Below, piece after piece: positions 1 to 5,174 of a DNA stretch of 6,629 bases. Source of the stretch: a bacterium. GTDB lineage: Bacteria; UBA9089; JASEGY01. The translations under genes were made by a program, and so were the position numbers. The notes below the pieces were generated by a model. That model was not told the DNA's origin and ran no database searches. It saw only the letters and a list, made by a program, of their open reading frames with translations. Where the stretch lies: contig JASEGY010000199.1 of NCBI GenBank assembly GCA_030019105.1, forward strand, positions 1 to 6,629, in the 5' to 3' direction. Position 1 is the stretch's first letter, and each line of letters opens with the position of its first letter.

Positions 1-100
1 TTACAAAAGGTATCGGCATTTGTTATCCGAAACTTAATGCTTGACGGTGCACTAGAGGCTTTCGGTGTTACCCTAACTCGGCTCTTTTTGAACCATGCCA
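1..100. other. non-coding left edge
   Basis: This is the 100 bp downstream of mog. I see no open frame of useful length on either strand and no hairpin followed by a T-run that would end the minus-strand operon. The only ATG-initiated minus frame, at 96, stops after seven codons. A terminator or next gene may lie beyond the edge. Confidence 0.5.
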
Positions 101-592
101 TCACCTCTTCTGTCCACACTCTTTATCCTCACCTTTTAATAGCCCCACCCCATGAGGAACAGCAGGTAATATCGCAGACAAACACTCTCTAACCGCCTTA
201 GGGCTTCCGGGCAGATTGATAATAAGAGAGTTATTTCTCGTCCCTGCGGTGGCCCTTGAGAGAAGACCAAAAGGGGTAAACTTGAGGCTTTCGGCCCGCA
301 TCGTTTCTCCAAAACCAGGTATCTCTCGATCGATCACATCCTTAGTCGCCTCCGGGGTAACATCCCTTGGGCCTAATCCTGTTCCACCCGTGGTTAGAAT
401 AAGATCACAACGCAACTTATCCGCCATATCTATCAGCCGCCGGCTAATTTCCTCCCTTTCGTCCGGGACAATAGCATATTTTACTATCTTTGCGCCCAGC
501 GGGAGAATCATTTCCCGGATAAGCTTTCCGCTCTCGTCCACCCTCTCTCCGGCTGCCCCTTTATCGCTTATGGTCAGAATGCCAACGGTCAT
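101..592 (-). CDS. mog: molybdenum cofactor biosynthesis protein, MogA/MoaB family
   Basis: The family binds molybdopterin; MogA-type members adenylylate it with ATP before molybdate insertion, in the cytoplasm. Visible signatures are SDK at residues 9-11, the nucleotide/MPT-binding TTGGTGLGPRD at about 67-77 followed by TPEAT, and LPGSPKAV at about 127-134 followed by a PH pair near 146. Its 163 residues are normal for a stand-alone MogA/MoaB. I chose the ATG at 592 over the TTG at 595: this ATG overlaps the yajC stop in a TGATG junction, so translation is probably coupled. The G6 run about 9 nt upstream is only a fair SD. It is the last gene of the minus-strand run. MogA and MoaB are hard to separate by sequence alone, so the exact subtype is not settled. 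moaC lies on the opposite strand at the other end of the window. Confidence 0.95.
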   Translation of the reverse strand: MTVGILTISDKGAAGERVDESGKLIREMILPLGAKIVKYAIVPDEREEISRRLIDMADKLRCDLILTTGGTGLGPRDVTPEATKDVIDREIPGFGETMRAESLKFTPFGLLSRATAGTRNNSLIINLPGSPKAVRECLSAILPAVPHGVGLLKGEDKECGQKR

Positions 593-1008
593 CAAGGTTG
601 CCCCCCTTTTTTCTGACCTATTGCCGAGCGGGAAATTTCTAATTTCACATCTGATCCTTTTACATCCGAGCCTACCTTAATAATTAGAGTCTCATCCTTG
701 ACAACCATAATTACCCCATGAATTCCGCCTGTGGTAACTACCTCGTCACCCTTTTTAATGGATTTAAGCATCTCCTGATGCTGACGTTCCTTTTGCCTCT
801 GGGGACGAATAACCAGGAAATAAAAGACACCAATGATGAGAATAATGGGAAGAAAAGAGGTTATGACCTCTCCTCCTCTCGTCGCCCCATTTTGCGCCCA
901 GGCAAAACCGGCAAAAGAGCTAAGGAAACCAGCGGTCAGGATTGCGGATTGCAGATTGCGGATTGCGGATTGCAGATTACAGACTGTAGACTTTATTTCC
1001 CCTTTCAT
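592..1008 (-). CDS. yajC: preprotein translocase subunit YajC
   Basis: YajC is a small inner-membrane protein that accompanies the SecDF complex at the SecYEG translocon. The core is the hydrophobic segment FLPIILIIGVFYFLVIRP at about residues 52-69, then the classic basic stretch PQRQKERQ and a cytoplasmic domain with KKGDEVVTTGGIHG. A second hydrophobic stretch, about residues 24-38 ending AWA before QNG, looks like a cleavable signal peptide. I chose the ATG at 1008 because GGGAGGAG lies just upstream; a longer frame reaches a TTG at 1068, but that TTG sits inside a repeat tract and has no SD. Residues 11-23 (NLQSAIRNLQSAI) are translated heptamer repeat, not family sequence. The C-terminal codons run through an A6G6 tract into the overlapping mog start. 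yajC usually neighbours secD/secF or tgt, so its place after lysC is unusual. Confidence 0.92.
   Translation of the reverse strand: MKGEIKSTVCNLQSAIRNLQSAILTAGFLSSFAGFAWAQNGATRGGEVITSFLPIILIIGVFYFLVIRPQRQKERQHQEMLKSIKKGDEVVTTGGIHGVIMVVKDETLIIKVGSDVKGSDVKLEISRSAIGQKKGGQP
939..986. repeat. AATCCGM-type heptamer tract A, inside yajC
   Basis: On the plus strand this reads as about six degenerate copies of GGATTGC/AGATTGC. On the yajC sense strand it is AATCCGC/AATCTGC. It encodes two copies of the heptapeptide NLQSAIR near the YajC N-terminus, just before the signal-like hydrophobic segment. Confidence 0.85.
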
Positions 1009-1059
1009 TTCTCCTCCCTTTCTTATTGCGGAGTGCAAATTAAAGAATGCGGAACATAA

Positions 1060-1091
1060 AATCCGCAATCCGAAATCCGCAATCCGAAATC
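1060..1091. repeat. AATCCGM heptamer tract B, lysC-yajC junction
   Basis: Four perfect heptamers run in order AATCCGC, AATCCGA, AATCCGC, AATCCGA, followed by a partial AATC (32 bp). The tract fills the gap between the lysC stop and the yajC leader. Relative to these minus-strand genes its orientation is opposite to the copies inside coding regions. Degenerate traces continue down to about 1025. Confidence 0.9.
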
Positions 1092-1093
1092 AA

Positions 1094-2308
1094 TTATCCT
1101 CCAAGCTCAAATGCCTGGTGAATAGCTTTAACTGCCTGTGCGGTTTGGGCTCGCTCAATGATGATCGAAATCTTTATCTCTGAAGTAGAGATCATCTGGA
1201 TATTGATCCCCTCAGCCCCCAGGGTTTCAAACATCCTGGCGGCCACGCCGGCATGAGAGCGCATCCCAAGCCCCACCACGGAAATCTTGGCTATATCTCG
1301 ATCCGAAGTCACCCCCCAGGCATGCAGGTCTTTAGCCAATTGTTCCGCCAAAGCCATGCTCTTTCCCAGGCTGTTTTCTTCTACTGTAAACGAGATGTCA
1401 TTCGTCTCTGTCACACTGGAACTCTGGGTGATCATATCAACATTGATGTTAGCCGAAGCTAAAGTCGAAAAGATCTTAGCCGCCATACCAGGTTGATCCG
1501 GGATATCCACAATCGTTACTTTAGCTTGATTCTCGTCATGGGTTACTCCGGTAACAAGGATATCTTCCATATCTTTATCCTCCTCAGTAACAATAGTTCC
1601 TTCCTGATCATTAAAACTGGAACGAACATGGATTAAAACTCCATACTTCTTGGCAAATTCAACAGACCTGGGGTGAAGAACTTTGGCTCCTAAAGAGGCC
1701 ATCTCCAGCATCTCTTCATAAGCTATGCGGGAAAGCTTTCTGGCCTCAGGAACGATCCTTGGATCCGCCGTGAAGACCCCATCCACATCCGTGTAAATCT
1801 CACAGGAAGAAGCAGCCAGGACAGCCGCCAGAGCTACTGCCGTGGTATCTGAGCCCCCCCTTCCCAGGGTAGTAATATCCTGTTCCCTGGTTATTCCCTG
1901 AAATCCGGCGACAATAACAATCTTCCCTTCTTTAAGCTCCTTTCTAATCCGGTCTGCCCCGATTTTAACGATTCTGGCTTTGGTGTGAATCTCATCGGTC
2001 AAGATTTCCACCTGGGCGCCGGTAAGGGATATCGCCGGCTCACCAAGGGTATGAATGGCAATAGCCATCAGGGCAGAAGAAGCCTGTTCGCCGGTGGCCA
2101 CCAACATATCCATTTCTCTTTCATCGGGTTGAGCAGCTATCTTTTGGGCCAGATCAATCAGGTGATCGGTGGTATCCCCCATGGCGGAGACAACCACCAC
2201 GACCTGGTTGCCCTCCTTTTTGGCTCTAACAATCCGCTCGGCTACCCGCTTTATTCGTTCCGGGGTAGCAACCGATGTGCCGCCGTATTTTTGAACAATA
2301 AGAGCCAT
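1094..2308 (-). CDS. lysC: aspartate kinase with C-terminal ACT domains
   Basis: It phosphorylates L-aspartate to 4-phospho-L-aspartate, the first step towards lysine, threonine, methionine and diaminopimelate. The kinase domain covers about residues 1-240: KYGGTSV at 7-13, [14 protein letters not shown] at 149-162, and [14 protein letters not shown] at 173-186. Two ACT domains follow, the first from about 264 ([17 protein letters not shown]), the second from about 341 ([20 protein letters not shown]). This predicts feedback control by lysine and/or threonine. At 404 residues it matches monofunctional class enzymes. The ATG at 2308 has GGAGG six bases upstream. There is a strong internal ribosome site before Met247 (see that entry). 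Upstream lies the mutase-like gene, 106 nt away; downstream yajC. I am sure of the family; which amino acid inhibits it cannot be read from the sequence. Confidence 0.97.
   Translation of the reverse strand: MALIVQKYGGTSVATPERIKRVAERIVRAKKEGNQVVVVVSAMGDTTDHLIDLAQKIAAQPDEREMDMLVATGEQASSALMAIAIHTLGEPAISLTGAQVEILTDEIHTKARIVKIGADRIRKELKEGKIVIVAGFQGITREQDITTLGRGGSDTTAVALAAVLAASSCEIYTDVDGVFTADPRIVPEARKLSRIAYEEMLEMASLGAKVLHPRSVEFAKKYGVLIHVRSSFNDQEGTIVTEEDKDMEDILVTGVTHDENQAKVTIVDIPDQPGMAAKIFSTLASANINVDMITQSSSVTETNDISFTVEENSLGKSMALAEQLAKDLHAWGVTSDRDIAKISVVGLGMRSHAGVAARMFETLGAEGINIQMISTSEIKISIIIERAQTAQAVKAIHQAFELGG
1568..1585 (-). promoter_or_regulatory. internal ribosome-binding site and start (Met247) in lysC
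   Basis: On the coding strand, GAGGAGG is followed by eight bases (ATAAAGAT) and then an in-frame ATG encoding Met247. This is as good an SD as the one at the gene's own start. It would yield a protein of about 158 residues holding just the two ACT domains. In Bacillus subtilis aspartate kinase II and Corynebacterium LysC, a separate regulatory beta subunit starts at almost the same place (around codon 246-250). The site itself is seen; its use is inferred. Confidence 0.7.
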
Positions 2309-2322
2309 CTCAATCCTCCACA

Positions 2323-2350
2323 GTTTCGGGTTCCGAGTTCCGAGTTAGCC
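2323..2350. repeat. GTTCCGA heptamer repeat upstream of lysC
   Basis: Two exact GTTCCGA units (2330-2343) are flanked by degenerate heptamers GTTTCGG and GTTAGCC. The unit differs from AATCCGA at two positions, so it may belong to the same broad class of 7-bp repeats. It lies in the apgM-lysC spacer next to the lysC SD. Confidence 0.55.
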
Positions 2351-2353
2351 TTT

Positions 2354-2386
2354 AGAAACCAGGTTTCTTGAAGAAACCTGGTTTCT
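2354..2386. repeat. 33-bp double palindrome, copy 1
   Basis: AGAAACCAGGTTTCT, a TGA spacer, then its exact reverse complement, giving a perfect 15-bp stem. Each arm is also palindromic around one central base, so the DNA can fold as one long hairpin or two short ones. The apgM-lysC spacer contains it, where it would appear in mRNA as a strong stem. It has no following T-run on the minus strand, so I do not call it a terminator. An identical copy lies at 4499-4531. Confidence 0.88.
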
Positions 2387-2414
2387 TCAAAGCAGAGCCC
2401 TTCCCGCTTTAGCC

Positions 2415-3668
2415 TTAGGGCAGGTTATTGAATAAAAGCCTTGTTATCAACTCCCAGCCCTGCTCAAGATGCACTAAGCCTTGCCGGGCCTCAACTTCAT
2501 TAAAGGCATTAGTTTCATCTACCTTAACTCCTGAACCAAATAGACAAAAGGGCACTGGTTCAGCCGTATGAGTTCTGACGGAAAGCGGCGTAGGATGATC
2601 CGGCATTAACAGCACCCGATACTCTTTATGATCAGAAAGCCCTTTAAGAAGAGGGCCGACTATTCGGGCATCAAAGGCCTCTATTGCCTCCATTTTCGTC
2701 TTAAGCACTCCACTGTGGCCGGCCTCATCCGGGGCTTCCACATGCAGGAAAAGGAAATCAACTTTCTTAATAGCCTCCAGGCCAGCCGCCACCTTACCTT
2801 CATAATTAGTATCCAGATAACCCGTTGCCCCGGGAACATTGATCACCTCAAGGCCGGCATAGCGGCCAAGCCCTTTGACCAGATCAACCGCGGCCACTAC
2901 TGCCCCTGAAATCCCAAACCTCTCTTTCAGGGTAGGCAAAGTTGGGGCCTTGCCCTGCCCCCAGAGCCAGATCATATTGGCCGGTTTGTCCCGTTGTTGA
3001 TTCAAGGGATGGTCTTTCAATATTTGATATGAAGCAGCCATCAGCTCTCTAAACACCTCGGCCCCTTCCCCTTCCGGTAAATATTCTCGATAAGGTCTCC
3101 CAATTATATCGTGAGGGGGGGTCGCTTCTACTGAAGTGAAGTCTCCTTTCAGAACCAACAGGTGCCTGTAGCTTACCCCCGGATAAAACCTTTGTGGGGG
3201 AGAACCCAGCCGCCGGTTCAAGACATCGATCAGTTCTCCGGCCTCTTCATTGGAGATATGACCGGCGCTATAATCTAAAAGAAGATCATCTTTAATCGTA
3301 ACCAGGTTACATCTGGCCGCGGTTTCGTCTTTAGCTAACTCAATACCCATATTAGCTGCTTCAAGCGGCCCCCGTCCGGTATAATATTTAGCCGGGCTGT
3401 AGCCTAAGAGGGTAAGAATAGCCACATCACTTCCCAGGGGCAGTCCTTCCCTGAGGGTTTTCACCGTGCCCATCATCCCTTGCGCAGCCAGATAGTCCAT
3501 ATTTGGAGTCGAGGCTGCCTCCAGCGGGGTTTTGTTTCCCAGTTCAGGAATGGGATAATCCGCCATGCCATCGCCGACTAATAGAATATATTTGATTGCG
3601 GATTGTTCCGATTTCGGATTGTTTCGATTGCGAATTGCAGGCATTGGGATTGCGGATTGTTTGCTCAT
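2415..3668 (-). CDS. ApgM-family phosphoglycerate mutase-like protein; probable homoserine-kinase subgroup
   Basis: It belongs to the alkaline-phosphatase superfamily of cofactor-independent, archaeal-type phosphoglycerate mutases. Metal and catalytic signatures are visible: VGDGMADYP at 31-39 with Asp33, nucleophile Ser80 in GSDVA, HVEAPDEAGHSG at 309-320, MPDHPT at 355-360, and RTHTAEPVPF at 365-374. Length is 417 residues, a little over the usual 395-410, with the excess at the N-terminus. The first about 25 residues (rich in QSAI and RN) are translated heptamer repeat; the family sequence starts at about Lys26. The ATG at 3668 has GGAG about 11 nt upstream. lysC follows 106 nt downstream. 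A subgroup of this family encoded beside aspartate-pathway genes is annotated as 'proposed homoserine kinase', which I favour here. Glycolytic 2-/3-phosphoglycerate interconversion is the alternative. No hom or thrC is visible to settle it. Confidence 0.88.
   Translation of the reverse strand: MSKQSAIPMPAIRNRNNPKSEQSAIKYILLVGDGMADYPIPELGNKTPLEAASTPNMDYLAAQGMMGTVKTLREGLPLGSDVAILTLLGYSPAKYYTGRGPLEAANMGIELAKDETAARCNLVTIKDDLLLDYSAGHISNEEAGELIDVLNRRLGSPPQRFYPGVSYRHLLVLKGDFTSVEATPPHDIIGRPYREYLPEGEGAEVFRELMAASYQILKDHPLNQQRDKPANMIWLWGQGKAPTLPTLKERFGISGAVVAAVDLVKGLGRYAGLEVINVPGATGYLDTNYEGKVAAGLEAIKKVDFLFLHVEAPDEAGHSGVLKTKMEAIEAFDARIVGPLLKGLSDHKEYRVLLMPDHPTPLSVRTHTAEPVPFCLFGSGVKVDETNAFNEVEARQGLVHLEQGWELITRLLFNNLP
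3594..3662. repeat. degenerate heptamer tract C, inside the mutase gene
   Basis: On the gene's sense strand this reads as scattered CAATCCGCAATC, CAATCCGAAATC and CAATTCGCAATCG units, more diverged than tracts B and D. It fills nearly all the coding sequence between the start codon and the first conserved beta strand (KYILLVGDG). No stop codon is created. Confidence 0.8.
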
Positions 3669-3702
3669 TTAATCTCTAACTCCCCCCAGTAATGTCCGAA
3701 CT

Positions 3703-3734
3703 CAACTGCCACTGCGAAGCAGTGCAGCAAGTTG
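3703..3734. repeat. hairpin between toxin gene and mutase gene
   Basis: CACTGC, a GAA loop and GCAGTG form a perfect 6-bp stem. It is extended across an internal loop by CAACT and AGTTG. It lies in the 104-bp gap downstream of the toxin stop. No T-run follows on the minus strand, so a classical intrinsic terminator is not supported. It could be a leader structure or repeat remnant. Confidence 0.45.
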
Positions 3735-3772
3735 ACAATCTTTTATTGGTCGCAGTCCCTATCTTTATCGAA

Positions 3773-4042
3773 TTAAGGAAAATAGCGATAAAATTCTTGT
3801 CGATGTAAAGCACGCATCATTTCGACAGTTTTACCACGAAGTTCTACTCCAACACGATAGTTGCCGATACGAATGCGATAGCGATTTGGAGAACTTCGCA
3901 TTATCTTAACATCAGCGACATCTCTCAACTTATTAACTTTGGGCAAAATTGTAAAGGCAAGATTGAAAACCTGCTCATAAACAGGTTGCCCTTTCAGCTT
4001 TTTAAGGTCTTTCAGAAATAACTTGCGATATTGAACTTCCAC
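3773..4042 (-). CDS. type II toxin, RelE/ParE superfamily
   Basis: The small basic protein of 89 residues has the compact RelE/ParE layout: N-terminal helices rich in Lys (LKDLKKLKG), then YRIRIGNYRVGVE at about 55-67 and a C-terminal HRQEFYRYFP. In the family, basic and aromatic residues in these strands and the tail cleave ribosome-bound mRNA (RelE) or act on gyrase (ParE). The RIG-N-YR pattern and the R-Y tail favour a RelE-like interferase, but the target cannot be decided here. The start is a GTG at 4042, five bases after the antitoxin stop, with GAGGAA within the end of the antitoxin gene as its SD. Antitoxin first, toxin second, tight spacing is the usual order, and the promoter is probably shared and autoregulated. 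Confidence 0.85.
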   Translation of the reverse strand: MEVQYRKLFLKDLKKLKGQPVYEQVFNLAFTILPKVNKLRDVADVKIMRSSPNRYRIRIGNYRVGVELRGKTVEMMRALHRQEFYRYFP

Positions 4043-4047
4043 CTTGG

Positions 4048-4263
4048 CTATTCCTCTAAATAAGATAGAGCTTCCTCCCGATTCAATAAAGGACTTTTTT
4101 TAGCTTCATCCATTGCTTTACTTAAACAGTAATCTTCCATTTCCTCAGATAATTCCTCAACAGAAGCATCATCTCTTGGAAGCAGATGTCTCCACAACTC
4201 AATAGGAAGAACAACTGCCCTTGCTTGACCGTTCTTGTCCGTCAAATATTCAACTTCAACCAC
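4048..4263 (-). CDS. antitoxin, Phd/YefM-like
   Basis: This 71-residue acidic protein precedes the RelE-like toxin. The N-terminal part (VEVEYLTDKNGQARAVVLP, then IELWRHLLP, residues 2-29) resembles the DNA-binding fold of Phd/YefM-type antitoxins. The acidic C-terminal half (EELSEEMEDY, then KSPLLNREEALSYLEE) would wrap the toxin. The start is GTG at 4263, with GGAGG about 6 nt upstream. The promoter must lie in the roughly 55 bp up to the inverted-repeat element at 4318, or inside that element; I see no convincing -35/-10 pair. I am fairly sure it is the antitoxin from position and charge; the subfamily is tentative. Confidence 0.78.
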   Translation of the reverse strand: MVEVEYLTDKNGQARAVVLPIELWRHLLPRDDASVEELSEEMEDYCLSKAMDEAKKSPLLNREEALSYLEE

Positions 4264-4317
4264 AGGTTCCCTCCTTTTTTAATCGTCTTCGTCTCCTGGG
4301 GGATGCAAGCCTATTTC

Positions 4318-4462
4318 CTAGCAGTCTGTCGGAGTAAAATAGAGAATCCCAATGTTCACGGCATTTTGTTGTAGTTGCAGAGCTTGCTCTGCTAAAACGT
4401 CGAGCAAGCTCGACCACTACAAAATTGCGCACAGATAGATTTTCTCTCCGACAGACTGCTAG
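4318..4462. mobile_element. MITE-like inverted-repeat element 1 (145 bp)
   Basis: The ends are perfect 17-bp inverted repeats, CTAGCAGTCTGTCGGAG at 4318-4334 and its complement at 4446-4462. The outermost CTAG is itself palindromic, so it can be a 4-bp target duplication with a 13-bp terminal repeat CAGTCTGTCGGAG. YTAR/CTAG duplications are known for IS5-related transposases. Inside are two perfect hairpins: GCAGAGC-TT-GCTCTGC (4377-4392) and TCGAGC-AA-GCTCGA (4400-4413). They share the core GAGCTTGCTC and lie between diverged TTTTG...TAGT arms. There is no transposase gene, so it would be non-autonomous. It lies just upstream of the toxin-antitoxin pair and might supply its promoter. Confidence 0.75.
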
Positions 4463-4568
4463 TACTTCATTCCATTTGAATTTGTTGGTAGGCCTCGCAG
4501 AAACCAGGTTTCTTGAAGAAACCTGGTTTCTATCCAAACCACTAAAATCAAATGGAATGGAGTACTAG
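4459..4568. mobile_element. MITE-like inverted-repeat element 2 (110 bp)
   Basis: Arms of about 31 bp begin CTAGTACTTCATTCCATTTGA at 4459 and end with the complement, ...GGAGTACTAG, at 4568. About 27 of 31 positions pair. Its left CTAG is the right CTAG of element 1. The centre carries copy 2 of the 33-bp double palindrome. There is no coding capacity. The right-hand CTAG supplies the TAG stop of the neighbouring gene. Confidence 0.65.
4499..4531. repeat. 33-bp double palindrome, copy 2
   Basis: Identical over all 33 bases to the copy at 2354-2386, about 2.1 kb away (AGAAACCAGGTTTCT, TGA, complement). Here it forms the tip of inverted-repeat element 2. Different flanks but identical core suggest a dispersed repeat family rather than a local duplication. 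Confidence 0.88.
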
Positions 4569-4966
4569 GCATAGGCAGGTGGATGTATGTTTAGTTCGGC
4601 CATCAGTGTCGTAACGGAAATATTGCGGAGTTGTGCTAACTCGGTCAGCGACTGCACACGCTCTACATCTGCTCGCTCAATGCGCTCAATCAATGCTAAT
4701 AGTTCCTGGTGTTCCTCATGGGTCAGTGTCTCCGCTCGTCGCTTTGCTGTTAACTCGTCATACCGTTGCTGGACGTCGGGTGGCAGCCCATGATTGATTT
4801 TTTGCAACAACTTGGCTTCCTCTCCAGACAAACTGGGGGCTATACGCTTGGCTCGTAAGGTCAGCACCTGGAAAATGAAGTGCTCTAATTCAGGCGTATC
4901 CAGTTGTGTAACGCCGTTTAGCAACTCATCCAGTGAAACCTGGGATCGAATTTTAATAATTGGCAT
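4565..4966 (-). CDS. small helical protein of unknown function
   Basis: I do not firmly recognise this family. The protein has 133 residues, highly charged and almost all predicted helix. It begins MPIIKIRSQVSLDELL and includes TPELEHFIFQVLTLRAKR (about 24-41), a heptad-like LTHEEHQELLALIERIER (81-98) that could be a short coiled coil, and a C-terminal LMAELNIHPPAYA. Similar proteins in cyanobacteria and other bacteria sit, as I remember, next to HNH endonuclease genes; none is present here, where the inverted-repeat elements start instead. The ATG at 4966 has GAGAGGG upstream, and a near-consensus promoter lies about 115 nt further back. The TAG stop is formed by the CTAG end of element 2. 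There are no signal peptide or membrane segments. I am confident it is a real gene because of its start site, promoter and amphipathic composition. Confidence 0.7.
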   Translation of the reverse strand: MPIIKIRSQVSLDELLNGVTQLDTPELEHFIFQVLTLRAKRIAPSLSGEEAKLLQKINHGLPPDVQQRYDELTAKRRAETLTHEEHQELLALIERIERADVERVQSLTELAQLRNISVTTLMAELNIHPPAYA

Positions 4967-5004
4967 TTTCCCTCTCGCTTTCCAAAACCACTAAACAACC
5001 ACTT

Positions 5005-5022
5005 GCTAAAGCAGGCTAAAGC
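5005..5022. repeat. short direct repeat GCTAAAGCA
   Basis: Two GCTAAAGCA units, one base apart, sit in the leader of the 133-residue protein gene. No function is visible. Confidence 0.4.
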
Positions 5023-5027
5023 ATCTT

Positions 5028-5040
5028 CCGCCTTCGGCGG
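5028..5040. repeat. small hairpin in leader of the 133-residue protein gene
   Basis: CCGCC, a TTC loop and GGCGG form a perfect GC-rich 5-bp stem. It falls between the predicted transcription start near 5082 and the start codon at 4966, so it would be within the roughly 115-nt 5' leader. It could shape translation or be another dispersed repeat. Confidence 0.45.
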
Positions 5041-5088
5041 ACTGAAGGCAGCTTGGAAGTAATCTGGTGTGTGTCTGTACAACTTACT

Positions 5089-5117
5089 ATTATAAAGCCC
5101 AAAAGCCATAAGGTCAA
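5089..5117 (-). promoter_or_regulatory. sigma-70-like promoter for the 133-residue protein gene
   Basis: On the minus strand TTGACC (5117-5112), a 17-bp spacer and TATAAT (5094-5089) are a near-perfect housekeeping promoter: five of six bases match at -35, six of six at -10. Transcription would begin near 5082 and run leftwards, leaving a leader of about 115 nt. Confidence 0.7.
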
Positions 5118-5138
5118 GCAAAATTTTCAACTTTCGGC

Positions 5139-5167
5139 TTGTTTTATGATAAGTTTTATGGTAATAT
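5139..5167 (+). promoter_or_regulatory. candidate tatC promoter, possibly leaderless
   Basis: TTGTTT (5139-5144), a 17-bp spacer and TAATAT (5162-5167) fit a moderate sigma-70 promoter. The expected start of transcription is within a few bases of the tatC ATG at 5175. There is no SD in the bases before that ATG, which agrees with a leaderless mRNA. It is divergent from the promoter at 5089-5117. Confidence 0.45.
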
Positions 5168-5174
5168 ATAGGCT

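Noticed and set aside
592..612. A6G6 tract at the yajC end as a programmed -1 frameshift making a YajC-Mog fusion
   Set aside because: A -1 slip would indeed enter the mog frame, but codon boundaries (AAA AAA GGG GGG) do not form a standard slippery heptamer and no stimulatory structure is seen. The TGATG overlap is explained by translational coupling.
216..680. Plus-strand open frame of 154 codons opposite mog and yajC
   Set aside because: It is the antisense shadow of two well-recognised genes.
939..1091. Heptamer tracts as a CRISPR array
   Set aside because: Units are 7 bp, directly tandem and without spacers; no cas genes are nearby.
2354..2386. Double palindrome as intrinsic terminator between the mutase gene and lysC
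   Set aside because: There is no T-run after the stem on the minus strand, and the identical copy lies in a mobile element, so a dispersed repeat is the better call.
4256..4537. Minus-strand open frame of 93 codons upstream of the antitoxin
   Set aside because: It is made of the two inverted-repeat elements and the double palindrome; composition is odd (runs of Arg/Ser), and it has no SD and no recognisable domain.
4918..5130. Minus-strand open frame of 70 codons overlapping the start of the 133-residue gene
   Set aside because: It covers the promoter, leader hairpin and direct repeat of the real gene and shows no protein-like features.
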